DNA from: JBGTIS01 sp041745535
GTDB taxonomy: Bacteria > Bacteroidota > Bacteroidia > Cytophagales > Cyclobacteriaceae
Direction of reading: 5' to 3'
Assembly (NCBI GenBank): GCA_041745535.1
Contig: JBGTIS010000054.1
Coordinates: forward strand, 1 to 64,000
Length of the DNA stretch: 64,000 bases
In this document: one piece after another, positions 51,003-60,193 of the stretch
Layout of the letters: every line of letters starts with the position of its first letter
Position numbering within the stretch: the first letter of the stretch is position 1
Notes under the pieces: generated by a model
Database searches by the model: none
Told to the model about the DNA's origin: nothing
The model's input: only the letters and a program-made list of their open reading frames with translations
Made by a program: the position numbers and the translations under genes

Positions 51003-53288
51003 ATGCTGGCCAGGTGTAAGAATTTTTTCGTTTTCCTATTTCTTCTGGAAAGCTTTGTGGCCTTTTCTCAAAGTATCGATACCGTGTCTGTTATTATCCG
51101 CGGCAAGGTAGATGAACTTAATGGATTGGCCAGAAAATACGAGGAAAGCTCTTCTGATTCAATGCTTTTGCTGAGCAAACAAGCGCTCAGAATATCTTAT
51201 CAGTCACAGTACGACCAGGGTATTGCCGATGCCTATATGAATATGGCCAACTATTTTGTTGATAACCACCATAGCAATTGGGATAGTACTACTTTTTATT
51301 TTCAGAAGGTACTGGATATACATTTTGCCAATCAGGATTCATTAAGAATAGGAAAAGCCTTTTACGACCTGAGCCAAACCTATTACATCAACGACAATTA
51401 CCCGCTGGCACTGAATTATGCTACACGGGCTAGAGAGACATTCGAAAAGCAAACAAAAGGAGCCACCCAGCGCAACCTGGAATATCTGGCGAACACCCTA
51501 TCGCTGATATGCGAGATCAATAACTACATGAGCAACAATGAAATCGCTACCCGCAATTGTATTGAAGCGTTAAAATTGTTCAACGAACTTTCTATGGAAA
51601 GGCAAAAAGCCCCCTTACTAAAAACCATGGGGAGTGTGCATTATGACCTTAAAGATTATGAAAAGGCGCAGGAATACCTGCAACGATCGGTGCTGGTTTC
51701 TGAGAAGTATAACCTTCCCTATAATTTGTCGTCGGCTTATATCGGGCTTGGAGAAGTAGAACTGGCACTAACCGATTATGAAGAAGCGCTGGAATATTTT
51801 AACAAAGCACTGGCGCTTGATACCCTGAGCAACGACTCTACCGGTACCGGGGGGGAAAGCAGTTATGCCTATTATAGTATCGGAAAAACGTATGTGTTGC
51901 AGGAAAAAAATGACGAAGCCCTGCAAATGCTTGAAAAAAGTATTATTAAAGCCAATATAAAAAGCGATCAGCTATTGCAGGCAAAAATTTTTCTGGAACT
52001 GGGAAAGGTCAATTATAATCTGACCCAATTAGATTCCACTATCAATTACCTGAATCAGAGTAAAGCGATTGCCGAGAAAATTCAGGCCAGTTCTATTTTG
52101 CGTGAATGTTATCTGGAATTAGCCAAATACTATAATAGAATCGGCGATCTGGAAAACGCGCTGGTTAACTTCAGGCTGATTATCCTGATTGATGAAAAAC
52201 TGTTCGCGGAACAAAACGCCAAACAGATTGCCGAAATTGAAACTTTATACGATGTAGAAAATCTGGATAAAGAAATACAGATTTTGAAACAGGAAAATGA
52301 AATCCAGAAACTGAACGCTAATGAGCGGCGGATAATCAATTACAGCCTGGTGGCAGGTATTATGCTGGTTACCATGCTGGTGGTAGTTTTTTATTATCAG
52401 AGCAGAAGAAGACAGAAAATAAACAAGGAGCTTGAACAGAAAAATGAGGCCATTAACCAGCAAAAATTGCGGATTGAGTTGCAGAACAGCGAAATTACGC
52501 AAAAAAGTAATTTGCTGGAAGAAAACAGCCGCAACATAACAGACAGTATTTTATACGCTAAAAAAATTCAGCTTTCACTGTTGCCCGACCAGCATCGTAT
52601 TAAAGATTTCTTTCCCAATTCTTTTGTTTTTTTTCGCCCCAAAGATATCGTAAGTGGCGATTTTTACTGGCTGGCTAATAATAATAATCAGGTAATTATA
52701 GCCACTTTAGATTGTACCGGACATGGCGTACCCGGCGCTTTTATGACCGTGCTGGCTAATTCATTACTGAATCAGCTGGTACTGGAAAACAAAATATACA
52801 GTCCGGATGTAATATTATCGTTGCTGGACAGCCGGATTAAGCAGGCTTTACACCAGCAAAATGGCGATAGCACCACCATTACCGATGGTATGGACATTGC
52901 CGTTTGCCAGATTGATCTGGATACATTAAATATTGTATATTGTGGCGCGAAAATGCCGGTTTTCTATACCCAAAATGACGAACTCTTCCAGTTAAATCCG
53001 GATCGGTATTCTTTGGGCGGTACTGAATATGGCGAGAAAGAATTTAAAAATAAATGTATCCACCTGGAAAAAGGGGATATGTTTTATATGGCTTCCGATG
53101 GTTTCCAGGATCAGTTTGGTGGCGTAAATGACAAAAAATTTATGCGAAAAAAGTTCAGAGATCTGCTGGGAAGCATTTACGGACTTGAAACCACCAAACA
53201 ATCCAAGAAAATAGAAGAAATTTATGATACCTGGAAAGGCAATCAGGTGCAAACCGATGATGTCATGATTATTGGTATCCGCCTTTAG
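51003..53288 (+). CDS. TPR-sensor SpoIIE-type protein phosphatase (761 aa)
   Basis: Signal peptide (about 1-22, AFSQ), then some six TPR units (about 60-400: KDYEKAQEYLQRSVLVSEKY, DYEEALEYFNKALALD, DEALQMLEKSIIKAN). One membrane helix follows (about 442-465), then a coiled coil (REQ-like, about 470-515) and a cytoplasmic PP2C/SpoIIE domain (about 540-761). Metal-binding acids are in place: DIVSGDFYWL, LDCTGHGVPGAFM, MASDGFQDQFGG and TDDVMIIGI. This is a transmembrane Ser/Thr phosphatase typical of Bacteroidota partner-switching or envelope signalling. No anti-sigma partner is adjacent. Confidence 0.88.
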   Translation: MLARCKNFFVFLFLLESFVAFSQSIDTVSVIIRGKVDELNGLARKYEESSSDSMLLLSKQALRISYQSQYDQGIADAYMNMANYFVDNHHSNWDSTTFYFQKVLDIHFANQDSLRIGKAFYDLSQTYYINDNYPLALNYATRARETFEKQTKGATQRNLEYLANTLSLICEINNYMSNNEIATRNCIEALKLFNELSMERQKAPLLKTMGSVHYDLKDYEKAQEYLQRSVLVSEKYNLPYNLSSAYIGLGEVELALTDYEEALEYFNKALALDTLSNDSTGTGGESSYAYYSIGKTYVLQEKNDEALQMLEKSIIKANIKSDQLLQAKIFLELGKVNYNLTQLDSTINYLNQSKAIAEKIQASSILRECYLELAKYYNRIGDLENALVNFRLIILIDEKLFAEQNAKQIAEIETLYDVENLDKEIQILKQENEIQKLNANERRIINYSLVAGIMLVTMLVVVFYYQSRRRQKINKELEQKNEAINQQKLRIELQNSEITQKSNLLEENSRNITDSILYAKKIQLSLLPDQHRIKDFFPNSFVFFRPKDIVSGDFYWLANNNNQVIIATLDCTGHGVPGAFMTVLANSLLNQLVLENKIYSPDVILSLLDSRIKQALHQQNGDSTTITDGMDIAVCQIDLDTLNIVYCGAKMPVFYTQNDELFQLNPDRYSLGGTEYGEKEFKNKCIHLEKGDMFYMASDGFQDQFGGVNDKKFMRKKFRDLLGSIYGLETTKQSKKIEEIYDTWKGNQVQTDDVMIIGIRL

Positions 53289-53290
53289 CA

Positions 53291-54235
53291 TCAAACTTTT
53301 TTCAACTGAATAGGTGGCAGGCTGCCTTCAATTTTTGTCCGGTTTTTTTCCTGCCAGGCCGGAAGTTTTAATGCTTCGCCCAAATTAGCCTCAGCTTCGT
53401 CTACCGTGAACCCGGGATTGTTGGTGGCCACTTCGAACAAAATGCCAGCCGGTTCTCTAAAATAAATAGAATGAAAATATTGCCGGTCAATAACTTCAGT
53501 TACCTGATACCCCAGCGCGTTTATTTTCTCTCTGATTAACTGATGGGTTGCATCATTATCGGTACTGAAAGCAACGTGATGCACAGAACCACCGCCCTGT
53601 ACGGCCCGATGCCCGGTAGGATTCCAAAGCAGATCAACCATAGTGGCCGGCCTGCCAGCTTTTGCCTGAAAACGAAACCGGTTTCCTTTTTCTGCCAGCA
53701 GGGTATGTTCCAGCGTCTCGGTAAGTAAGCCGGCAGTTTTTTCGTAACTCCCTACCGCTAGTGTAACACCATAAAAGCCTTTAATCGCGTTTTCGGCTGC
53801 TACAGGCCCTTCGATCCAGCCTGAGCGATGATCGTCCGCATTGGCAACCAGTTCCAGACCAAGCCCGTCATGGTCTTCAAAGTAAAGTACCTCCTCATCA
53901 AATCTGTTTTCAGGGTCGCGAAAGGCTACATTAAGTTTGGTGAAGCGGTCAGCCCAGTAGTTCAGGGCATTTTGCGGCACCGAAAAAGCAATGGTTGATG
54001 TTTCGCCGTTACCTTTTACCCCTTTTCTGATAGCCCCGAAAGGGAAAGTGGTAAAAACAGTACCGGGCGTTCCTATTCCATCGCCGTAATACAAATGATA
54101 TACATCTGGCGCATCAAAATTGATGGTTCGTTTTACCAGCCTGAGTCCTAGTAGGTCGGTGTAAAAATCTATATTTTTCTGGGCATCACCAGCCAGTGTG
54201 GTTACGTGGTGCAAGCCGTTTATTAACTTTGTCAT
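53291..54235 (-). CDS. Ring-cleaving dioxygenase, vicinal oxygen chelate fold (314 aa)
   Basis: Tandem glyoxalase/bleomycin-resistance modules. The iron ligands of extradiol dioxygenases are visible: His in GLHHVTTLAGDAQ (about residue 9), His in GSVHHVAFSTDND (about 225) and Glu in GILFEVATNNPGF (about 275). The second motif set (NIDFYTDLLGLRLVKRTINFD, DHDGLGLELV) is typical of the MhqO/YdfO-type family that handles hydroquinones and quinones. It stands alone. A 27-bp palindrome about 95 bp upstream may be its operator. The real substrate is unknown. Confidence 0.85.
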   Translation of the reverse strand: MTKLINGLHHVTTLAGDAQKNIDFYTDLLGLRLVKRTINFDAPDVYHLYYGDGIGTPGTVFTTFPFGAIRKGVKGNGETSTIAFSVPQNALNYWADRFTKLNVAFRDPENRFDEEVLYFEDHDGLGLELVANADDHRSGWIEGPVAAENAIKGFYGVTLAVGSYEKTAGLLTETLEHTLLAEKGNRFRFQAKAGRPATMVDLLWNPTGHRAVQGGGSVHHVAFSTDNDATHQLIREKINALGYQVTEVIDRQYFHSIYFREPAGILFEVATNNPGFTVDEAEANLGEALKLPAWQEKNRTKIEGSLPPIQLKKV

Positions 54236-54329
54236 GGTAGTGGTGTTTATAAACTAAAAGTAATTATAAATTATTTTTACTAAAGATTTCTCTTGCCGAA
54301 ATTTAATCAGGTAAAAGATTTTTATTTAC

Positions 54330-54356
54330 TTGTATATACTTTAATTGTATATACAA
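54330..54356. promoter_or_regulatory. 27-bp operator-like palindrome
   Basis: TTGTATATAC (54330-54339), a 7-base spacer and GTATATACAA (54347-54356) form perfect 10-base half sites. It lies between the divergent dioxygenase (start 54235) and leuS (start 54490), about 95 bp from the former and 67 bp before the leuS -33 box. Size and symmetry fit a dimeric MarR- or PadR-type repressor. Confidence 0.6.
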
Positions 54357-54422
54357 ATATTGTTTAATAAAGTTTCACTTTTCATATAAAAAATTATCGC
54401 GGTCTGTTAAAATTGGTATTTA

Positions 54423-54454
54423 TTGCCGCAATTATGGTAAAAACTATACTTTTG
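54423..54454 (+). promoter_or_regulatory. Promoter of leuS
   Basis: TTG (54423-54425), 21 bases, TACTTTTG (54447-54454), the latter an exact TANNTTTG. Transcription would start near 54461, about 30 bases before the ATG at 54490. Confidence 0.6.
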
Positions 54455-54489
54455 CAAAGGCATTTTTCAAAATACAATTTTACAGCATA

Positions 54490-57414
54490 ATGGCACAATA
54501 CGATTACAGGTCTTTAGAGAAAAAGTGGCAACAGTATTGGGATGAACACCAAACCTACCGGGCAGAAATAAATATCGCGAAACCCAAATTTTATGCCCTC
54601 GATATGTTTCCCTATCCTTCGGGTGCGGGCTTGCACGTAGGGCATCCGCTGGGTTATATAGCATCGGATGTGGTGGCCCGGTACAAAAAACTGAAGGGAT
54701 TTAATGTATTGCATCCGATGGGCTTTGATGCCTTTGGGTTGCCTGCTGAGCAATATGCTATTCAAACCGGTCAGCACCCGGCTATCACTACGGCACAGAA
54801 CATCAGCCGGTATAAGGAGCAACTCAGAGGTTTTGGATTTTCTTTCGATTGGGATAAGGAAGTACAAACCAGTGATCCGTCTTATTATAAATGGACACAA
54901 TGGATATTTGTGCGGTTGTTCAAGAGCTGGTATAATAATGAATCTGACAAAGCGGAGCCTATCGACACACTGATCCGTATTTTTGAAGCCCACGGAAATG
55001 AAAAGGTAAATGCCGTTGCCGATGAGGATACTCCTGCTTTTACTTTAGCCGAATGGAATGCTTTTTCTGAAGTTGAAAAGCAACGCATGCTCTTGAAATA
55101 CAGGCTGGCTTACCTGGCCAATACCATTGTAAACTGGTGCCCCGAACTGGGTACCGTGCTTTCTAACGATGAGGTAAAAGACGGTTTTTCAGAAAGAGGA
55201 GGCTTTCCCGTAATCAGGAAAGACATGCTGCAATGGAATTTGCGCATTACCGCGTATGCCGACCGTTTGTTGTCGGGTTTGGATACTATTGACTGGCCCG
55301 AGCCGCTGAAAGAAATGCAGCGTAACTGGATTGGCAAATCGCTGGGCGCGGAACTGGCATTTAAAACTGAAGTGCCTGAAGCATCTATTAAAGTGTTTAC
55401 TACTCGAATTGATACCATTTTTGGGGTTACTTTTCTGGTGTTGGCGCCCGAACATGAGCTGGTGGAAACGCTCACAACTGCTAACCGTAAAGCAGCAGTT
55501 ACCGACTATGTGGAACAAGCTAAAAATCGCTCGGAACGCGACCGGATGAGTGATGTAAAAACCATTAGTGGTGAATTTACCGGTTCCTATGCCATTCATC
55601 CTTTTTCTGGAGATAAAATCCCGGTTTGGGTGGCCGATTATGTGCTGATTGGTTACGGAACCGGCGCCGTAATGGCGGTTCCTGCCGGCGACCAGCGCGA
55701 TTATGCTTTTGCAAAACATTTTAATTTGCCAATCATTCCTATCATTGAAGGAACTGATGTTTCAGCAATGGCCGATCCTACCAAAACCGGCACTATGATC
55801 AATTCCGGCTTTATCAATGGGATGGAGGTAAAAGATGCCACCCTTCGGGCGATTGAGGAACTGGAAAAACTGAAGATTGGCAAAGCCAAAACCAATTTCA
55901 GAATCCGGGATGCCATTTTTGGCCGGCAGCGCTATTGGGGAGAGCCCATTCCTGCCTACTTCGATGGCGATATTCCGTATGTGCTGGACGAAAGCGAATT
56001 GCCTTTGACGTTGCCGGAAGTAGATGCCTACAAACCCACCGAAGCCGGTGAACCCCCACTGGGCAGGGCCACCAACTGGCAAACCGCGGACGGTAAACCC
56101 TATGAACTTACTACCATGCCGGGATGGGCAGGCTCCAGCTGGTATTTTTTCCGGTATATGGACCCGCACAACGAAAAGGAATTTGTGAGCAAAGAAGCGC
56201 AAGCCTACTGGAAAGATGTGGATTTGTATATCGGCGGCGCCGAACATGCCACTGGCCATTTGCTGTATTCCCGGTTCTGGACCAAATTTTTGTACGATAG
56301 GGGATGGGTAAATGTAGACGAATATGCTAAGAAACTAATCAACCAGGGAATGATACAAGGAATATCTGAAAAAATATGCAAATTTGGCCGTCTTGGATCT
56401 ACAACAAGTAAAACAAATACTATTTATTTCCAAAATGAATTAGGTATAGTTGGACCAGAGATTATTAATAATGATAAAAATTTCCATGTGTTTGTAAGTT
56501 ACGATGTTGTTAATAGTATCTCCCGTTATCAAACTTCTGATCATTACGTACTGATTGATTGTGTAACAAATAACGAACTAGATATTAATAAATATTTGGA
56601 ATGGCGAGCCGACCCAGAATTTGCAGATGCAGTATTTGTAACTAAAAGTGGATATTGGCAAAATGGATCTTTTCAACAAGTAATAAATGGACCAATAGAA
56701 GATATTTTTAAGACAAAGCCTGAAGTTGAAAAAATGTCCAAATCCAAATACAATGTGGTCAATCCTGACGATGTTATTGCACAATATGGCGCGGATACCC
56801 TCCGGATGTACGAGATGTTTCTGGGGCCATTGGAGCAATCGAAACCCTGGAATACCAATGGCATTGACGGGGTGAATAAATTTCTTCGCAAACTCTGGCG
56901 GCTGTTTCATAACGATGACGATCAGTTTGCGGTTTCTGATGCCGAACCTACCGCGGAAGAACTGAAAATACTGCACCGCACCATTAAAAAAACCGAAGAT
57001 GATATTGCCAGTCAGTCGTTTAACACCTCGGTGAGCAGTTTCATGATTTGTGTGAATGAACTAAGCAGTTTGCAGTGTAATAAACGAAAAATACTGACCG
57101 ATCTGGTAGTTATACTTTCACCCTATGCGCCGCACATTGCCGAAGAACTGTGGCAGTTGCTAGGTAATAGCGAAAGCGTAACACAGGCTTCTTTTCCTGC
57201 ATTTCAGGAAAAATACCTGATAGAGCAAAGCTATGAATATCCTATTTCCATCAACGGTAAAGTGCGTGCTAAAATGAATTTCGCTTTGGATATGCCGGTA
57301 GCGAATATTGAAAGGGAAGTGCTGGCTTCGGAAAAAATTCAGAAATGGCTTGAAGGCAAAACTCCCAAAAAGGTGATTATTGTACCGAAGAAAATCGTGA
57401 ATATTGTGATCTGA
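54490..57414 (+). CDS. leuS: Leucyl-tRNA synthetase with A+T-rich internal segment (974 aa)
   Basis: Charges tRNA-Leu. HIGH-type motif HVGH (about 47-50) in YPSGAGLHVGHPLGY. The editing domain runs about 240-430 (TRIDTIFGVTFLVLAPEH, and GYGTGAVMAVPAGDQRDYAFA). The catalytic core resumes with GSSWYFFRYMDPHN and KMSKS at about 748 (EKMSKSKYNVVNPDD). Anticodon-binding helices and a C-terminal domain finish the protein. The frame is intact. Residues about 615-748, where the leucine-specific domain sits, are coded by roughly 31 percent G+C DNA (my count over 56341-56700) against about 50 percent on either side, suggesting recombination with a distant leuS. Confidence 0.95.
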   Translation: MAQYDYRSLEKKWQQYWDEHQTYRAEINIAKPKFYALDMFPYPSGAGLHVGHPLGYIASDVVARYKKLKGFNVLHPMGFDAFGLPAEQYAIQTGQHPAITTAQNISRYKEQLRGFGFSFDWDKEVQTSDPSYYKWTQWIFVRLFKSWYNNESDKAEPIDTLIRIFEAHGNEKVNAVADEDTPAFTLAEWNAFSEVEKQRMLLKYRLAYLANTIVNWCPELGTVLSNDEVKDGFSERGGFPVIRKDMLQWNLRITAYADRLLSGLDTIDWPEPLKEMQRNWIGKSLGAELAFKTEVPEASIKVFTTRIDTIFGVTFLVLAPEHELVETLTTANRKAAVTDYVEQAKNRSERDRMSDVKTISGEFTGSYAIHPFSGDKIPVWVADYVLIGYGTGAVMAVPAGDQRDYAFAKHFNLPIIPIIEGTDVSAMADPTKTGTMINSGFINGMEVKDATLRAIEELEKLKIGKAKTNFRIRDAIFGRQRYWGEPIPAYFDGDIPYVLDESELPLTLPEVDAYKPTEAGEPPLGRATNWQTADGKPYELTTMPGWAGSSWYFFRYMDPHNEKEFVSKEAQAYWKDVDLYIGGAEHATGHLLYSRFWTKFLYDRGWVNVDEYAKKLINQGMIQGISEKICKFGRLGSTTSKTNTIYFQNELGIVGPEIINNDKNFHVFVSYDVVNSISRYQTSDHYVLIDCVTNNELDINKYLEWRADPEFADAVFVTKSGYWQNGSFQQVINGPIEDIFKTKPEVEKMSKSKYNVVNPDDVIAQYGADTLRMYEMFLGPLEQSKPWNTNGIDGVNKFLRKLWRLFHNDDDQFAVSDAEPTAEELKILHRTIKKTEDDIASQSFNTSVSSFMICVNELSSLQCNKRKILTDLVVILSPYAPHIAEELWQLLGNSESVTQASFPAFQEKYLIEQSYEYPISINGKVRAKMNFALDMPVANIEREVLASEKIQKWLEGKTPKKVIIVPKKIVNIVI
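56330..56735 (+). other. A+T-rich mosaic segment within leuS
   Basis: From LINQGMIQG to just before EKMSKS the base and codon composition change sharply. Six 60-base rows give 22, 17, 13, 20, 22 and 18 G+C, against 28-33 per row outside. The reading frame is kept and the protein still shows leucine-specific-domain-like landmarks (HVFVSYDVVNS, YLEWRADPEFADAVFV). No intein or intron features are present. Confidence 0.7.
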
Positions 57415-57463
57415 CCTTTGGGCTGTCAATCGCAACCCATCCCACTATGAAGATTAGTTATTC

Positions 57464-57494
57464 GTTAATGGTTATTCGTTGGTTAACCATTAAC
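57464..57494 (+). terminator. Hairpin behind leuS, shares core with 17.2 kb hairpin
   Basis: GTTAATGGTTA (57464-57474) and TAACCATTAAC (57484-57494) form an 11-bp stem. The 17 bases from 57464 are identical to 17243-17259. It lies 50 bp after the leuS stop and just past the end of the convergent lipoprotein gene. It is probably a bidirectional terminator derived from a repeat family. Confidence 0.55.
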
Positions 57495-57506
57495 TACAAA
57501 TACCTA

Positions 57507-57872
57507 TCACAGGCCATTGGCACTGGTGGCAGCGTCGCGTCGCAGGGAATCGGTTTGTGGACTGGTAAAGGGAAGGGTTTGGGTAGTATCTACCAGAGAT
57601 GGGATTTTTTCGGGGAAGACGGTATGCATTTTAACTGTTTTTAATTCGCTTTCCCGCTTTTCTATGTGTACGCTTTCGATAACCCCATACCTGTTTTTCG
57701 CGGTGAGAAATTCCTTGGGCAATGAATCAGGACCGAATAAGGAAAATTTTGCTATTCGTACACTGTCATCTAAAATGAATGTACTTTGAAAGGCAGGACA
57801 TATCATGGGTCTGCAGGCCTGCAGGCAGTATATCGCGATGAGGATAAATACAACAGGTAAAAACTTGTTCAT
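57507..57872 (-). CDS. Lipoprotein of unknown function (121 aa)
   Basis: Signal with lipobox LQAC (Cys about 20), then a short beta-rich mature part: CPAFQSTFILDDSVRIAKFSLFGPD, and a charged HIEKRESELKTVKMHTVFPEK. I prefer this strand because the lipoprotein signal is clear and overlapping plus-strand frames show no features. It is a short conserved-looking lipoprotein. No family recognised. It converges on leuS. Confidence 0.65.
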   Translation of the reverse strand: MNKFLPVVFILIAIYCLQACRPMICPAFQSTFILDDSVRIAKFSLFGPDSLPKEFLTAKNRYGVIESVHIEKRESELKTVKMHTVFPEKIPSLVDTTQTLPFTSPQTDSLRRDAATSANGL

Positions 57873-58272
57873 CCAAAGAAATGCATCTCAGTTATTATTG
57901 CCTATAGTTTAGCCTTGTTACTCTGTTTGTTAAAAGTAGAATAATGCCAACACATCAATAAAAATTTAATATGAGCAAATTTGAAACAATAAAAGAGTCT
58001 CTTATTATTAAATACTATCATTATGTTACACTTCTCAGATATCTATTTAAATAGTCATATTTGATCAAAATATAATTTAAAGAGCGAATTAATATGAATA
58101 TTTAATGGAAGTGCTTAATTATTTGCATAATTATGCCTGCAAACTTCAGTTAGATTTTGTCAGGGTTATTATAAGAAGCAAAAATTTTATTACTTCAATT
58201 AGTTTCTCCTCAAAATGTTACTACTAAACTGGAAGTAAAACGGAGAATTTCACAAAATATTAGGAATAATAT
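57873..58272. other. A+T-rich intergenic region, 400 bp
   Basis: No protein-like frame, RNA gene or clear repeat is visible. It separates the end of lepB from the start of the lipoprotein gene, both on the minus strand, and probably holds the terminator of the parA-lepB operon and the lipoprotein promoter. Confidence 0.5.
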
Positions 58273-59388
58273 TTAATTGATGAGTTTAAAAATTCGGCTC
58301 CACCTAACTTTATTCAGGAAATTTTCTTTAGGATCGAGAGAAAGCCAGATGAAAAATGCTTTTCCAACAATGTGGTCTTCAGGCACAAAACCCCAGAAAC
58401 GGGAATCTTCAGAATTATGGCGGTTATCGCCCATCATAAAATAATAATTCTGCTTAAAAGTATAGCTATCGGCTTTTTGCCCATTGATAAATAAACCGCC
58501 TTCTTTTTCCTCAACCGCCTCATTGCCTTCATAATATTGAATTACATATTTGTACTTCACAATATTATCGGCGGTCAGGTTAATGGTTTGCCCTTCGGCA
58601 GGCACTTCCAGCGGGCCATAATAATCGGCATTCCAGGGAAATACGTTCGCGTCCGGATAAATTCTGGAATTGGCTTGTCCTCGCGACATCACCTCCATCC
58701 GTACATCTTTAATGAAAGATAGGGCTTTAAGTTCATTGGCCGCTTCTTCTGTACACAAAACATAATAACCTTTTGGCGTATAATTATATTCCCAAATACC
58801 ATGTGACCTAAATACCCGGTCGTTAATAACCTCATCTGTTTCAAGATAATATCGAAATTGTAATCCGGGTGGGTTTCCCATGGGCTGGTCGTTCACAAAA
58901 ACCTGGGTAGCTTCCACCTTTACCACATCGCCGGGTACACCAATACAACGTTTGATATAATTCGTTTTCAGATCGGTAGGATACTGGTGTTCTACAGGGT
59001 AATTAAAAACCACCACGTCGCCCCGCTTTACATCAGAAATGCCAGGTAAACGGTACTGGGGCAGTTGTATCCAGTCTACATACGACGGCAGATCGGTTCC
59101 CCATATTTTTTGATGGGTGAGGGGTAGTTGCAATGGAGTTTTGGGCGTGCGTGCGCCATAATGCATTTTACTTACAAACAGAAAATCGCCTACCAGCAAC
59201 GATTTTTCCATTGAAGGAGTAGGAATGGTAAATGCTTCCAGAAATAACCAGCGGATTAAGGTGGCGGCTATTACAGCAAATAAAATAGCGTCAACCCATT
59301 CTCTGGCTTTAGATTTTGGCTGATTATCTTTTTGCTTTTGAGGCTCGGTTTCGGTTGTTCTCTTTTTTAAAAATGTAAAACTTGACAT
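58273..59388 (-). CDS. lepB: Signal peptidase I
   Basis: Removes Sec signal peptides at the inner membrane. There is one N-terminal membrane helix (about 32-52), then the catalytic Ser59 in IPTPSMEKSLLVGDFLFV and the general-base Lys146 in YIKRCIGVPGDVV. The closing boxes are MGDNRHNSEDSRFWGFVPEDHIVGKAFF. At 371 residues it is longer than the enterobacterial enzyme because of a large beta insertion (about 165-305), usual in Bacteroidota. It is the last gene of parA-parB-DUF5683-dapB-lepB, an order I know from many members of the phylum. Confidence 0.94.
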   Translation of the reverse strand: MSSFTFLKKRTTETEPQKQKDNQPKSKAREWVDAILFAVIAATLIRWLFLEAFTIPTPSMEKSLLVGDFLFVSKMHYGARTPKTPLQLPLTHQKIWGTDLPSYVDWIQLPQYRLPGISDVKRGDVVVFNYPVEHQYPTDLKTNYIKRCIGVPGDVVKVEATQVFVNDQPMGNPPGLQFRYYLETDEVINDRVFRSHGIWEYNYTPKGYYVLCTEEAANELKALSFIKDVRMEVMSRGQANSRIYPDANVFPWNADYYGPLEVPAEGQTINLTADNIVKYKYVIQYYEGNEAVEEKEGGLFINGQKADSYTFKQNYYFMMGDNRHNSEDSRFWGFVPEDHIVGKAFFIWLSLDPKENFLNKVRWSRIFKLIN

Positions 59389-59456
59389 AAAGTTTTCCGG
59401 TTTTCAGATTAAATTTTTAACAGGCTTTTTTTGGCTGATATAAATGAGTGTTACCT

Positions 59457-60188
59457 TTAAAGTTTTAAAAAGTCATCCATATTTAACACGCCTTTTTTGC
59501 CCTGAATCCATTCGGCTACCAGCACCGCGCCCAGGGCGAATCCCTGGCGGCTATGTGCCGTATGCGTAATGGTAATGTCATCCACAGCTGAAGTATAATT
59601 TACAATATGTGTACCGGGAATTTCCCCTTCCCGCACCGATTGTATCGAAAGAACCGATTTTTCATCTTTTTTATGGTTTTTTTCTTCTTCAAGCTCCCAA
59701 TTTTCCAAAGCGGGAATAGCGGCCAGTATATCTTCGGCCAGGGTAATGGCTGTTCCGCTTGGAGCGTCTTTTTTATGAATATGATGCGTCTCTTTCAGGT
59801 CGGGTTTATATTCAGGATACGATTTCATCATTCCGGCAAGATAGCGATTCAGCTGGAAAAACAAATTGACGCCAATGCTGAAATTAGAGGCATAAAAAAA
59901 AGCACCGTTTTTTTGTTGGCAAAGTGCTTCCAGGGTGGGTTTCTGAGAAAGCCAGCCTGTGGTTCCTGAAATTACCGGGATATCATTTTCAAGACAAAAT
60001 CTGATGTTTCCGGGAGCAGCATCAGGTTGCGTAAATTCAATGGCCACATCAACCTGATCAGGATGGATGTTTTCAAAAGTATCATCGGTATGCTGGTCAA
60101 TTTTATAGCTGATATGGTGACTTCTGCCCAGTGCTATTGCTTCAATAGTCTTGCCCATTTTACCATATCCTATGATCAGAATATTCAT
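59457..60188 (-). CDS. dapB: 4-hydroxy-tetrahydrodipicolinate reductase
   Basis: An NAD(P)H-dependent step of lysine and diaminopimelate synthesis. At 243 residues it has the cofactor loop IIGYGKMGKTIEA (about 4-16), IEFTQPDAA, VISGTTGW, and the substrate motif HHIHKKDAPSGTAITLAEDI (about 135-154), with His and Lys in the active site. The C-terminal segment is SRQGFALGAVLVAEW. It lies 68 bp before lepB and 5 bp after the DUF5683 gene, clearly in one transcription unit. Confidence 0.95.
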   Translation of the reverse strand: MNILIIGYGKMGKTIEAIALGRSHHISYKIDQHTDDTFENIHPDQVDVAIEFTQPDAAPGNIRFCLENDIPVISGTTGWLSQKPTLEALCQQKNGAFFYASNFSIGVNLFFQLNRYLAGMMKSYPEYKPDLKETHHIHKKDAPSGTAITLAEDILAAIPALENWELEEEKNHKKDEKSVLSIQSVREGEIPGTHIVNYTSAVDDITITHTAHSRQGFALGAVLVAEWIQGKKGVLNMDDFLKL

Positions 60189-60193
60189 GTGCT

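Noticed and set aside
56330..56735. Intein or intron inside leuS
   Set aside because: The frame is continuous, no intein splice residues or blocks are seen, and the segment sits where LeuRS normally carries its leucine-specific domain.
57447..57789. Plus-strand short ORFs behind leuS
   Set aside because: They overlap a terminator-like hairpin and a minus-strand gene with a clear lipoprotein signal, and have no features of their own.
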